DNA of 64,000 bases from Timema cristinae (taxonomy: Eukaryota > Arthropoda > Insecta > Phasmatodea > Timematidae): NCBI GenBank assembly GCA_039000515.1, contig JBCFYV010011164.1:39810566-39874565 (forward strand), written 5' to 3'. The notes beneath the pieces were generated by a model. It was given only the letters and a program-made list of their open reading frames with translations, was not told where the DNA came from and searched no databases. The position numbers and the translations under genes were made by a program. Below, one piece after another: positions 12,138 through 24,307 of this stretch (within the stretch, counting starts at the first letter, position 1; every line of letters begins with the position of its first letter).

Positions 12138-13299
12138 GCTAGTCCAGCAATTTTGGTGCGTGCGTCCACTCGAGTTATATAAATCAAAACAAACATTCAA
12201 ACATTTCTCAGTGATTATAGACAATACCTATAAAATAACACTTATAATATAGTAAAATATTTTATATGTTGGCTGTAAAGAAATATGTTTGAATTTTCTA
12301 AACTGTTCTTCCAACCAAAATCTGGTAATAAGTAAAGGTCAGTGACAAATTCGAAAGTTGGAATTTTATTACGCCACTGCGTGACTAAGTAACGAGTTAC
12401 TATCATGTGCTGGCCCGAAGTTGTGGGGTAGATAACTGATATTTATGCTTTAAAACTTAAATATTTGTTTAATTATCTTTAAGCGGCGTTATTGGTTCAG
12501 ATCCATTCGATTCAAAGTACCTTACTTCTCGTTTTGCACAAAAGCATTTGAAGTACTAGTAATTCAAATATCTTTACGATGGATATCTCTCTTTAAAATA
12601 ATGTATGCTATATATCAATCGTTCAACAATTGTTGACCACAAACCAATATTTGGTGGGTATTGAAACGTTTTTTTATTGTGAAAACTATGTACTAATTTG
12701 AAAATAGAACTTCATACTAAAGTGTTAAGTTGAAAAATGAAAAAAGGGAAAATAAAAACTGCATAACAAATAAGTACAGACATCGGATATCATGTTCGTG
12801 CCTGTGGCACCTTCCAAAATATGATAAGCAACTCATCAAAGTCCATAATTATCGTATCCATCTAATGTTTGCTACTATATTTCACATAATCATGCATCTG
12901 TGAAGTTGGATTTTTGGTAATGGTAGGAATTAAAACCTAATTTAGAAACAAATTGCAATGGTTGAACTTGCGCCTGATAAATAAAATTACTCGCATTGTA
13001 TTATTATTGTAAAGTTGTGGTACAATCCAAGGTAAAAATCTTTTAGTTGAAACATATTTTTATAAAACCAACATTCATTTCTGATATATATATAAATTTT
13101 TAATTCAAGTCTTTGACAATGAATTTGATTCTTATGTTCTTTGGTGAACAAATATGTTTCTCTTTTCCCAATTTTTCTGTAACAGTGTTCTTAGTTCCTA
13201 ATACTATATAGTAAGTAACAGTGTTTATTATTTAATTTGTGATCTTTGGTCAAGTGTTTCTACAACAATGTACTATGTACTGTATGGACCAATTATTTC
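12138..13299. other. AT-rich spacer
   Basis: No gene or repeat copy recognised. A small imperfect palindrome (gttcaacaattgttgacc) lies near 12621 and is probably incidental. Confidence 0.4.
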
Positions 13300-13550
13300 A
13301 TTTCACAAATCCCACGAGTTTTAAGTGAATGTATATTTTAATATAAAAGTGGGATATAGTCTGTCTGGTGCGCCGTACCATTTATTTTTCAACGTGTTTC
13401 TGCTAGAGTACGTATATATCATTTATTTATTTTCTTTGTCAATGTCTACTATCTCACATATCTTAAGAGTTTTGGGTAAATATCTCCACTTTTTAGGCAA
13501 ATGAACGAGAAAATCTCTGCGGGGCACTGTTACATTTTGTTTAAATACGC
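13300..13550 (+). repeat. Family E 3' ends, partial
   Basis: Two end-like segments of family E lie here: gcgccgtaccatttattt near 13370, and near 13450-13545 a relative of the terminal phrase agttttgggtaaatatctc followed by gaacgagaaaatctctgc. Upstream parts are too decayed to bound. Confidence 0.4.
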
Positions 13551-14059
13551 TATTACGAATTATTTATCTAGTTAATATATAATATAATATATAAAAGAAT
13601 CATCAGATGGTAATTATCCTGAGTTTTATTTATATATAAGGCCAACTGTATGGGTCACACTATAAGAAAAAATGGTGTTTATTGAGTTATAGCTTAGAAG
13701 AAACGGACGGGGAAAGGGACCAGTAATTCTACGAATACAATTGATTGATGATAGGCTCAAACAAGGAGATAAGATGGAATTTCACTATATAAAAAGGAAT
13801 CTGCTTATAGGATATGATGGAAGACTTTATTTAAACAAGGAAATGGACCTGTTGAAACACAGAATAACTCATAATAATTTATTATCGTTTTGTTTATAAG
13901 ATTTCTTTAATGAATATTTTCATTCTGTAAGTTAATTCTTCTAAATTAAAACATTTGTAGATTAGTAATTATTATGTAACGTGGATAAGTAAAGTGCTAC
14001 ACCTAGCAACACTATAGTATATAATACAATTTAAACAAATAAGGTACCGCGACAATGTC

Positions 14060-14345
14060 AAAATGTTATGCCCAATGTGTAGATATAATCTAAGGATTGA
14101 GGTCTCAGTAAGCCACGACGATATGGTACGGTCGCATGAAGAGGAGAGGGGTAGGGGCTTTCTCGTGAATATGTGTGCCAGTGGACTCGACTGGCCTTCC
14201 GTGTGTGGGACACTATTGACACCCCTGACAGGTTCTCAGAGTGCTTTTCCATGTCACGAGCTTGTTTATGGCCCGTTGTGTGTGTGTCCCTGTGTGGACT
14301 TCAGAGCGGGCCAATCACATCTCACGACAAGGAAGAGGGCGCTTC
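14060..14345. other. GC-richer island, candidate exon or regulatory DNA
   Basis: This segment is clearly less AT-rich than its flanks and is not a copy of any repeat family seen here. Several overlapping frames of 64-96 codons exist on both strands. None shows a domain, and the competing frames mean none is preferred. It includes a gccaatcac (CCAAT-like) motif near 14310. Confidence 0.25.
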
Positions 14346-14369
14346 ATCAATAACATACCAAAATATTTT

Positions 14370-15480
14370 TTTTGCTTTCTCAAATCAAGAGAAAATATTT
14401 CGACCGTAAAAAAATTGATCACAAGATTAAAACAAATTTTTTTACGTTTAATGTGAAGAAGAATCCAAAAAAAGATAATTTTACAATTCTGTCTGCCCCC
14501 ACGTCTCTCTGTTTGTCCCTGGCCATGGATACAAAACTTATTAATGGATTTGTTTCAAACTTAATATCTATAATTTATAGGGCTATAACAATATTTTTGA
14601 TTATCCTAACACTATAAATAATTGAAGTGATTTAAATGATGATCAATTTAAATTGAATTCAAAATTTTACGAAAATGAAGGGTAATTAACTAAAGAATGA
14701 TTTTTTGAAAACTTGAAATATTTTACAGAGGGCTATAACAATTTGGTTTGAAATGAGTACTTTGTTAATAATTGATATAACAACTCTGTTTACATGTTTT
14801 TGTGGTAAAAAATAATTTATGGGTAGTTTAATGATTAATTTTTTTTTTAATTTTGACTTTGGTATATTTATAATGGCTTTAGCGATTTGGTTCAAAATGG
14901 TTATATGTTAAGTTGTTTATATGGTAAATTAATAGTTGTATAGATTTGTTTATCTCTAAAAAAACTTATTTAATATTAGTTAACTGATGACTGATTTTTG
15001 TAAAATAGTTCTAACTATTTGGTTCAAAATTGGTACGGGGGGACTATTTTACACCAGCACTAATAATGAATCTTTATTTATCTATAATAAACCAATTCAA
15101 GGGTAGTTTACCTAAAAATAATTAAAGAAACCAGATTTTTTAGGTAATTTACCTTGAAGAGTGAGTTCAAAATCAAATCTATTAATAGTTTTTCATGATA
15201 AATAATGATACTTTTTTAATCTTATAAATAACAAATTGTTTTAGGGTAGTTTAAAAAGAATTTACTTTATAAAATTGTAATTTTGCTTAATATATTGGAA
15301 CAATTTGGTTAAAAATGTTTAATTATATAAAAAGTGATTATTGTGATATACAAAGTGATGTGTTGGTTTTTATGAAGGAAAGATACTAAAGGGTAGCTCA
15401 CTAAAATAATTACTAAAAAATTATATTCAGAATTATATAAAACAGTATGGTGCAATTTTTATATACCATTTATGTTTAGT
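14370..15480 (+). repeat. Family E interspersed repeat, copy 1
   Basis: It begins with the family start (caagagaaaatatttcgacc) and ends with ataccatttatg. Inside, a phrase like tttggttcaaaattgg recurs together with gggtagtttac at roughly 142-147 bp spacing (near 14820, 15105, 15244 and 15392). The element thus contains an imperfect tandem module. It is AT-rich with no long frame; the short minus and plus frames are translations of the module. Confidence 0.6.
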
Positions 15481-15489
15481 GTGTTTTAT

Positions 15490-16015
15490 CCAGTGACGGA
15501 TTGGTTATCAAAATAGTTCCCCGATACCAAATTTGAACAAAATCAAAAGAGCTAATTTGTTTTTAATTCAAATTTTACAAAAATTATTTATCAATCAACT
15601 ATTATGAAATATTTTTTCTTAGATAAACCAAATATATATAATTATTTAAAATCTAGGAAAACCAAACAGATACCCCTTTGAACCAAATTGATAATGTGAT
15701 TATTTTTTCATTTAAATTAAAAGAGACGATTATAAGTAAACTACTAAAAAACTAATTTTCGCTTAAAAAATCCAGAGTATAATTTTATTTATCATGTCCT
15801 TAAACCAAAGATATATATTCAATCGATATATCACTTCTCAAAATATTTTGAATTTTTTAATATCACTTCCAAGCAAAATTGTTAAAGCCATTTTTGAAAA
15901 ATTTAGAATTCGAAACAAATCCTCTATCAGTAAATTACTATTAATTTGAGGGCTAAGGTCAAAATATAAAAACGTAAGAGCTATATATCAAGTTTGAAAA
16001 AATCCTTCGGCATGA
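15490..16015 (-). repeat. Family E fragment in opposite orientation
   Basis: The plus strand has the reverse complements of the module phrases (ttgaaccaaattgata near 15680, taaactactaaaaaa near 15738). It sits between two plus-strand copies, giving a plus-minus-plus arrangement. Confidence 0.5.
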
Positions 16016-16029
16016 ATAATGTACGATTT

Positions 16030-17640
16030 TTATTTTCTCGCTTTCTTGCATGTAGAGAAAGTATTGTGATCTTAAAAAAATCTAACTCAAGATTTTGATG
16101 AATCTTGACGTTTCATGACCTACCCGAATAAAAAAGGGATTCTTAATTTTCCGTCCGTCTGTCTGTACCTCCAACTAGAGCCTAAACTATTTTACCTATC
16201 GGGCTAAAACTTGGTATCGAGGGTTTTTATATGGTCACCCCGAGCGGTTTTTGGAATTGGATATCTAACCGTAAAATTAAGGATAGTTAACTGACGGGCA
16301 AAAAAATAAAGTCTATTTTATCAAAATTGGATCTAACGATTTCGATTAAATTTCATTTCTAAACATTTATAAATATTCCAAACAAAATGGCTTCTCTTAA
16401 TGTTTTGGCTAAATGATTTTAAAGGCTCCGGTCTGATGCGTAAATTATATTTTTTTATAATATCTCCTAAACTATTTGAGATATGAAATTACCTATCGTT
16501 ACAAATATATAGGAATCTTTATAATACAAATATTTTATAAGAAGCATATTTTTTAAAAACCAATAACTTTCAAGCTATACGTAAATATATATATATATAT
16601 ATATATATAAACTTTTCTAACACAAAAGCTATAAGTATTGCGATCGCAACATAAAATCTAGCCTGAAATGTTGGAAGATGTCAACGTCTCAAGACCCCCT
16701 CTAACCCTAAAAAAGTGGTCTTTGGAATGTCGTCTGTCTATGTGTGTCTGTTTTAACTTAAAAGTAAGAGTAGTTTAAGAATGGTCGAAAAGCGAAAAAA
16801 TCGATTATCTCAAAATCGACTGTAATGATTTTGATTAAAATTTATATCTAGGTGTTGATTATGATTATAAATAAATTGGCTATTTTCATTTTACCATGAA
16901 AATGAATTTTAGGGTAATTTACAGAAGCAGAATCTTCTGTATCTCCGCAACTAATTGAGATAATAAATAGCATATTATTGCAAAATTATAGTACTATTAA
17001 AAATAAAAAACTTTTATTTGATATATATTTTATAAATCCAATAGTTTCTTTGAAATTGGTAAATATATTAATACAATTTTATGAGCTTTAGTTGTATAAA
17101 TATATTAATTAATTTTTAACGCAAGATTTTCCAATACCATATAATAATTAAATATAAGTAAGTCTCTATAAGTTAATGTTGTTTGGAGAAATGTTTGTAC
17201 AACAGTTATCTTTATCTATTTTAAACTCAATAGTCAATATTCATATTTTTAATTGGGCAAAATTTATAAATGAGGAATTTACTAGCAATGCGATTGCATT
17301 AAGATTTGCAAAACCTAATATAATGTCGAAAATTTTAACCAGAAGTTGAAATTTTAATACGAAGTGTTGACTCTTGTAGACCTAACATTGATCTTTTTAT
17401 CTGTCCAAACATACAAATGAGGACATTAATTCCCTAAAAGCAAAATTATAAAATTTAAAACCAGAACTAGAAAAAAGTTTTACATAAATATAGTGTAATT
17501 TATGCTTGGGTTTGAAAGTGTTTATTATTTATTTTCACATATATTACGAGCTTTGAGTAAATATCTCAATTTTCAAACAATAGAGCGAGAAAGTCGGTTT
17601 GGAGCTCCGTACCATTTATTCTAATTGAATTTAGTATGTT
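16030..17640 (+). repeat. Family E interspersed repeat, longest copy
   Basis: The start region has tctcgctttcttgc and agagaaagtattgtgatc, followed by gaccccc-like text and ccgtccgtctgtctgtacc. The end region has aatagagcgagaaagtcgg and the phrase gtaccatttatt. The inverse copy at 51.6-53.0 kb matches this one over nearly its whole length, including text near 17290-17480. Two related families in one window, both with a similar 3' end, suggest a multi-copy element, although no transposase was recognised. Confidence 0.7.
16585..16609. repeat. (TA)n microsatellite
   Basis: About 12 uninterrupted TA units inside the family E copy. Confidence 0.95.
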
Positions 17641-17971
17641 TTGAACCATTTAAAAAGTTTGATGGATATAATACGGGCTATCTATAAAGCTTTATTTAAT
17701 TTGTATATTTTCATAAGACATTAAGTAATAATTTTTGCAAACCAATTTATTTTATTTCTAATTTTAATTGAGTGATATACTTTTTGTTGCCCTTAAGGAA
17801 TGATTAATTAATGTCGTGGAACAAAAACCAAATAATGTTGTTTCAGTACAGTTATTAATTAGTATTTAGTATAACATAGCAATGTTATACTACTGAAAAG
17901 AGGTGAAGCTTCATTTAGAATAAGTTGTTTGTAATTGATACACAGGCAGGAAGGTAAATAAACTCTTGTAA

Positions 17972-18260
17972 AATTTTGTAGCACCGCGTCTTACTACCCG
18001 TTCGGGTTATACGCACTTATGCTAATGTGTAATAGTAAGGTGATTGTGAGATGAAATGGAGGACCTACAGCTTAAAGTGGGATCCGAACCACGGTGGAGG
18101 CCTGGCATTCCCCACATTCACAAGTTGTGATTAATACACATCTTGTCAGAGGTGAAGGAAGGGTTTGGAAATAAGATAAAGTTCTGCTGGGATCAAGGAT
18201 TAAACCCCGGACCCCCAGCACAGAAGTCTGACACCTTACCCCTAGACCACCAGGCCACCT
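17972..18260 (-). mobile_element. SINE-A, subfamily with 15-bp insertion
   Basis: A full-length copy in reverse: 3' end gcaccgcgtcttactacccg at the left, tRNA-like head with boxes B and A at the right. It carries an extra ~15 bases (ttgtgattaatacac on plus) that other copies lack but the 36.3 kb copy shares. The flanks aaactcttgtaa (17960-17971) and aaactctagtaa (18261-18272) are a TSD with one mismatch. The (TAA)n tail has decayed. Confidence 0.88.
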
Positions 18261-18384
18261 AAACTCTAGTAATATTCAGCTGACAAGGATTTGTAAAACC
18301 ACTGAAAAGGAGGGAGGAAGAAAATATTGTTTAACTCATGATTGGAAAGTATTCACCAGCACCTGTGAGTAAGCGGACTAATCT

Positions 18385-18535
18385 AGTCTAATTTGCCATC
18401 GTTTTGGAAGTCAAGATATGAAATCTAACCCAGTGTAATGGTGTTTTTACATTAATGTTTTTCCACTTACCCTCTATGCGAATGCAGGTATATTTCATTT
18501 AAATTTTACCTTCCCTTGCCCTACAGCTTTAGTGA
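18385..18535 (+). repeat. Family B SINE 3' part
   Basis: The body phrase tttttccacttaccctc...gcgaatgcaggtata (near 18458) is shared with the copy immediately downstream. The tRNA-like head is not recognisable. Confidence 0.4.
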
Positions 18536-18539
18536 ATGT

Positions 18540-18805
18540 AAAGTTCAAATGATCCACTTTTATGACCGCATGATCTAAGGCGTTACTCTTAGTGTGTACT
18601 AGACTGCCAATGACGGGAAGATAGAGGTTATGATATTGGTCGGGTGTACTGCGGGTAGTTATTCTTAAGTGTTTTTTCACTATCCCTCCACGCAAATGCA
18701 GGTATACTTGGAATAAATACAGCCTTCCTCCTTCATAAAATCATTAAGAGTAATTAGTACATAAACGTATATTCCGAACGTATAGTACGACTCCGTGTAG
18801 AAAAA
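18540..18805 (+). repeat. Family B SINE
   Basis: Head near 18565 (gcatgatctaaggcgttac), then gaagatagaggtt, then the body phrases tttttcactatccctcc and acgcaaatgcaggtata, then cgaacgtatagtacgactcc at the 3' end. It is one of the more complete family B copies. Its head and the preceding partial copy lie in tandem. Confidence 0.6.
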
Positions 18806-19340
18806 AAATTCAAATGTACTGGGCAAGTAATAAAATGCAGGGTGGGTGGTGGGGGGGGGGAGAGACAAGGGTGCAACAAACTTGTTAACTATTCTAGATG
18901 TTTAATTTTAATAGTGAGTAACATACGCTATTCTCATCACCAGACATTATTAAAATAATCCACTCTCGCAGATTACGGTGAGCAGATCATGCAGTGCATG
19001 TGGAATAATCGAGAACCTTATTCAGAGTATTGACTGGTAAACCCAATGACATAGATGGCGTATTTTGTAAGTACGGCAATGAGCTTTATAGCTTATAATA
19101 TTTTAGAGTAAGTAAGTATAACTAAAAAATAATTGAGACGCTTTGGAGGCACGTGAGGTTTTAGGAGAAAAACAGTCTACGTAAATGTAAAAATTATTTT
19201 TATAAGGAGGACCATTTCGAATATAAATACCTCTTTTATCTAGATTTTGACAACTAGACTGTATTTGAATACTCTCGAAATTTTCATTGATTTGAAAAAC
19301 AGGTGAATATTTATTTGTTAAAATGAATTTGGTAACCCTG
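18806..19340. other. Unannotated spacer with a G run
   Basis: It contains a ten-base G run at 18851-18860 preceded by ggtgggtggt. Otherwise AT-rich with no recognisable element. Confidence 0.4.
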
Positions 19341-19367
19341 GTGTAGTGAATGATGGACAGTGAAAGA

Positions 19368-19700
19368 CCCCCCCCCCTTCCCCCTTTCCTTGAAAAGCTA
19401 CAAGTGGAGCTGTCTTAATTTGCCCCCTTGTCTTGCAAAGCCTGCTTGTTCGGATAGCTTGTTTCACTATATTATCCTGCTCTTGGCACGGGTGTCATGT
19501 TTTCTTTAACGCAGGGAACCATGGGTAATGGTGGGAGAAAGCTCAACAATGCGGTCACGTGTCAGTGCCCCGTTTAATACCACGTGAATAATTACAGTGG
19601 AGAAAGGAAGCCCCTGTGTGAAACTTTGGCAGGAAACCTCACCCTACTGGGTGGAGGAAAGTGGGGGAATGTTACTGATGTAAGGGTTGGGAACTAATAT
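19368..19700. other. GC-richer island with paired E-boxes
   Basis: It starts with a C-rich tract (ten C at 19368-19377). Two CACGTG motifs lie 25 bp apart at 19556-19561 and 19581-19586; CACGTG is the canonical E-box bound by bHLH factors. Upstream of them a pyrimidine-rich stretch ends in gcag (tttctttaacgcag), a passable splice acceptor, followed by accatgg and an 18-codon frame (19521-19577). It is not a repeat copy. Enhancer, small exon or neither are all possible. Confidence 0.3.
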
Positions 19701-19861
19701 TCGTACCTTAGTTTAATAAACACGGAGGGGTTAAGGGGTAAAATAATAGCTTTATTGATTGGATACCTTTGTTAAAAAAAAAAAAATAAAAAGTAGTCAC
19801 ACTACAAAAAAATCCAAATAGATAATTAATTGCTTAGAGTTGTTAGATCATTATTTTACTT

Positions 19862-20665
19862 TTTCTAGACCCCACTAGGAGAAAAGTACTGTTATCGTAA
19901 AAAAAAATTAAAAATTCTAAATTGAGATTCTGATAAATGTCAATGTTTCTTGACCCCCTGAAACTGAAAAAGTGGTTTTTGTGATACCGACTGTCCATCC
20001 GTCCATCTGTCTGTCTGTATCTAGGACTAGAACCGAAACCGTTTTACCAATTGGGCTAAGACTTTGTTTTTATGGTTTTCTAGGGTCTGTCCAAAGGATT
20101 TTTAGAGTTATATTTCTAACCCTATAATTAAGGGTAGTTCACAAAAGGCCAGAAAGAGAAATAGTCTATTTTCTCAAAACTCCCTCCAACGGGTTTGTTT
20201 AGATTTTTTATTTAAGACACTTTAACATTACAAACAACATGTAAGTTTTCATTATTTTTTTATAAAAACTATTTTGAGAGCATATGAATATAAATTTACA
20301 ATTTGGATCATATATCTGTAACTGTTTGAGATACTATATAACTGACTATTGTTTTAAGTTTTAATCCCCTTAGAATTAAACAGATTTTAATCTTGAAATA
20401 TTTTTTATAAAATCGTTACTTTCTGAGGTATAAGTAACAAAATATTAATAAATACATATATATATGGAGTATTTTGAAAGGCGAAATTTATTATTATGCT
20501 ATTTGATAAACAAAGAAGCATCTCTTTTCTCACTGTTTTGCAACGTTGTATATTATTTTATTTTGCAAATTTTACTATTTTTTATTATATATATCTATAT
20601 AAAGATTGAAAAGAATAACTGTGCTGTTCATCGTACCATTTATTTACTTGAGGTTGATTTTACTT
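19862..20665 (+). repeat. Family E interspersed repeat, copy 3
   Basis: It shares with the 16.0 kb copy the segment caatgtttcttgacccc, the ccgtccatctgtctgtctgt stretch, the phrase accgttttaccaattgggct, the internal aagggtagttcac module phrase, and the terminal cgtaccatttatt. The body is shorter than the 1.6 kb copy. The 81-codon plus frame near its end is AT-rich translation of the repeat. Confidence 0.6.
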
Positions 20666-21535
20666 TTATCTCTGTTTATATTATATATTTGGTTTCCAAG
20701 CGTTTATAACTCTGGTGGAAGGTCGAACAATATATTATAAGTAATCCGACACCTTGGCTTAGTTGGTAGTAGTATGTCTAACTAAAAGTTCAGCGTTTTA
20801 TTCATAGCATGAATCAAAAAAAGTTATTAGTCAAATTAATCCTTCCCTATCAAATTGTTCAATTAATACTAAGGTAATTGGTGGTTATATGTGTTCTTTA
20901 ATCAAATTAATTTGTAACCTGACTTGTTTAAATCGGTCAGTTTAATGTGCACATAAACATCCCAAACTAATAAAAATTATAATAATATGTGTAAAAAAAT
21001 ATCTAAATACAAAAATTACTTAATATAATTTAATATATGTATATACCAAGTCATTTGATCTTCATCTGTCACGTTTTTAATAGATAGTATCAATATTGAC
21101 AAAATAATTGTGGCAATGTTGACCATCAAAAATGTTTTTTTTCTTGAATGTTCTACCTTGTAGACGAGTTAGGGAAGTAGTTAGGGAAGTATTTCAAAGG
21201 AATATCTCATCCAAGTAACCTTCAAAGATCAGATTCACTTGACACCTTATGACCTTCTTTATACTTTTACTGTATTGCATTTGTCATTGCTTGTCAAAAT
21301 GTTATATAATGAACAAAACCCTTAAGTGCACTTTTATTTATCCTGAAAGTTATAAATTACTGTAACCAAACTACACTATGTCTCATTCTGTAAGCTATAC
21401 CATAATGGAATCATTTAAGGTAACCTTTCAGAACAAATTAAGGTTACATCTGAGTAAGAGATTAATCAAAGCAACAAAGGGGTGGAGGTCCCATTAGACG
21501 AGTCAAATACCACAGGTTCAATTACTGTGGCACTT
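20666..21535. other. AT-rich spacer, weak tRNA-like remnant
   Basis: A tRNA-like 5' end (ccttggcttagttggtagt) lies near 20752 without a convincing box B. Near 21060-21150 a segment (atctgtcacgttttt..., ggcaatgttgacc) resembles 45685-45765, a possible minor repeat. Nothing else is supported. Confidence 0.35.
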
Positions 21536-21539
21536 ATAT

Positions 21540-21785
21540 CGGTGGTCACATTGTATAATGCGTCACTCTGGTGTCAGACAGGATCTACAATGAGGGGGTG
21601 ATGAGGGTTCAAACCCTGTTTGGGTCTACCAAGTTTGTTTTATCTTTAATTGATTTCCCACTATCCTTCTAGAAAAAAGCGGATATATTTCCTCTTAAAC
21701 TCTATCTTACTCATCCGTATATTCCATTATATTAAACAAATGAACACGTATACCCGAACGTAAACTAAGACTTGGCGAAATAATA
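21540..21785 (+). repeat. Family B SINE
   Basis: tRNA-like head (ggtggtcacattgtataatg), a clear box B (gagggttcaaaccctg, with T-arm pairing), then body phrases ttgatttcccactatcc and the end cccgaacgtaaactaagac. Divergence from other copies is substantial. Confidence 0.6.
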
Positions 21786-23520
21786 CTGTGTCAAAGTGGG
21801 ATTACTTTTCACATATTTAAATTAAGAATCATAACTGACACATTTTTCTTAAGTTCTTTATTGGACCATAACTTCTGTGACAGAGTATACCACATCCTAA
21901 CAAACGATTAGGTGAAAGGCTTGGGTGGATTGGAAACTCAAAACTTGTGTGTATGATACATATTTAATCTCAAAGGCCGCAACTATAGATTATAGGTTTA
22001 AATAAAAGTGCGTTTGTTCTAAGCTTGTTGATTATAGATGGCTACATTTGTTGGTATCACTTTAATTAGTATTGTCACAATCTTTGGGTTTTCTTAATAC
22101 ACATTGTTTCCTATTTCTAAAAGGTTAAATCACTCGATAAACTAGACACAAAACAAATATACAACTTTTTATCCATGTACATGTATATTTTCTGTATGCT
22201 ATCATATTCACTCTGAGTCCACATATATAGTCACGTTGTTTAAGGCTTCAGACTCGCAATGTCCTAGGTAGTTGATGACAGGAAGACCAAGGTTTGTATT
22301 TAAGTCAGGTTCACTTGGGATTGTTTTCAAATTTTAATTTATAAGTTAGATTTTCCAATACTCTTTCTCCACTAATGATGGGCCTTTTATTTAAGTTATC
22401 CTCCTTAGAATACTGTAAGTAGTTTAAAATTTCTTTGTTTAAGGTAAAGCTAAATTCAGAGAATAAGTAACTGTTTTACAGTTATAATGTTAACAAAACC
22501 GATTCCACATACCCATACGTTTATTCATGTGATTTGCAACTGTTATTTTTAATAAAATACAGGAATATTGTATTCGTTTTCATGGCTCATCCTAAGACTT
22601 TCGTTTTACCTGCAACACATAACTATGGTGAGGGTTGCCATTGCTCTCAGGCGTTGACTGGCTTTACTTATGTTGTCAAGGAAGAGACAACATCTCTTTA
22701 AACCTTACAGATACAATATAAACAGCTTGATTTCCTTACGAACAACTTTATTTTACATCTAGTAAAAGCTATCAGAATTACTTTAATATATCCATATGAC
22801 GAACCATATGATATGAAAGCTATATGTTGAGCAGTTGTCACTTTTGTCAGTCAACACGTTCACAACAAGCCTATTTATTTATATATATTTTTAAGAGTTT
22901 TTTAATTATTTAAATTAAAATAATCATTGGATGTTTCTTTTTTCGAGGTAGGGGTGGTGGGACATTTAAGAATGATTTAGATAGAAAGGAGCATTTCTAA
23001 AAGTTTGCCCTTGCTTCATTAATAAAGATGGAGAACTTGATGATTGAAGCTGATTAATGACGTCAATATCACCTGTATTCTTTTAAAATCAAAACTTTTT
23101 ATTTTTAAACTAACATTTTGTATGGCTTTTTCTTTAAGTTATGTAAAAGACCATTAAATTGTTTTATAATTTACAGTGGCCAGTTATAAGAAGATATAAG
23201 TGTGAATAAATTATAATACTTTTTAATTTATTATTACATATTATCCTATAATATAGCTTGTTGCCACAACCACGAAACGAAAAATCTAATGGTTTTATTA
23301 GAAAATGTGTCCTTTAAATTATTCGGGGGGAAATATAACTATAAGCTAATCACTAACGATTAATCATTAGAAGTTTTTTTAATTACACGGTCTTATGAAG
23401 CATTTAAAACTTATTTCTATGAACTTTTATACTAGTTTCTTTCAATCAATGTTTGCAATTAAAATTGATGTATGTTCTCCAAAATGATATGCGTAAGGAA
23501 ATTGAATTATAGGTAGTAAT
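21786..23520. other. AT-rich spacer, one weak SINE relic
   Basis: A decayed family B-like head is seen near 22215-22330 (gtcacgttgtttaaggcttc). The remainder has no recognised repeat, exon or RNA gene. Confidence 0.35.
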
Positions 23521-23699
23521 TGCCACTACCCCCCACCCCGTGGTCCTCACGTGTCAGAATGGGCTTGGAGGGGTTAAAAGGTAGTGGCAAAAAATTGTGG
23601 GGTTTGTTTGATCTGGTATATTGAGATAGACTAATAAAGCTACTAAAGTTTAATCTGATGTAGGATTTAGAACTAATTGATAGAGTTTTGAAAATCGTA

Positions 23700-24060
23700 C
23701 TCGTTTTATCAATGTATCAACTCAGGAGTTCGTACCCTGACTGACCTATCTTCAGTGCTATAATCCTAGCTCGTGTCAAACACCCGACCTTCGATGCTGT
23801 ACTGTCGTTGTCCAACCCTGACTTCTAAGATGAGTTGGGACATCCTCCACCGTGCAGAACAGGGACTCAACCTGTAGGATATTCTGCCCACAAGTTGGTT
23901 AAACTTGGTAGCACTTTGGAATAGCCCTATTAGCAACAAGCGTATTTCTGTCCGGCCCCAATCTTTCACCAAAGGTCCCAAACTCACTGTTATATATACC
24001 CAAAAAGAATGGGTGTTTCCCCTAAGATAATGATTTCGACAATGCTCTGTGTTTTCCACT
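23700..24060. other. GC-richer island
   Basis: Less AT-rich than the flanks, with a 97-codon frame on the minus strand (23766-24059). That frame has no recognisable domain or periodicity. A tRNA-like box B relative (gagttcgtaccctgac) lies at 23727, so part may be a SINE relic. I do not call a gene. Confidence 0.25.
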
Positions 24061-24307
24061 TGTCAAAACAACCGACGTTGTTTTAAAACACAACCTATTC
24101 TAAATACTCGACTGCTGAGTCAGGAGAGATGATGGTGTTAGTTCTTAGGCTTAAGTCATTCTCACACACTTTAGTTTACCTAAGGCTGCAAGCAATGACA
24201 TAGTTTCAAATAAAATGTCAATTCATTTTGGTGACTGAATAAACCTCTGTTTCTAAAGTTTGTTCACATTAACTGCAGCTTTATCTGACATTTGATGAGC
24301 TACTAAA

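Noticed and set aside
14063..14353. 96-codon plus-strand frame with Cys residues
   Set aside because: Competing frames on both strands, no zinc-finger spacing, no domain.
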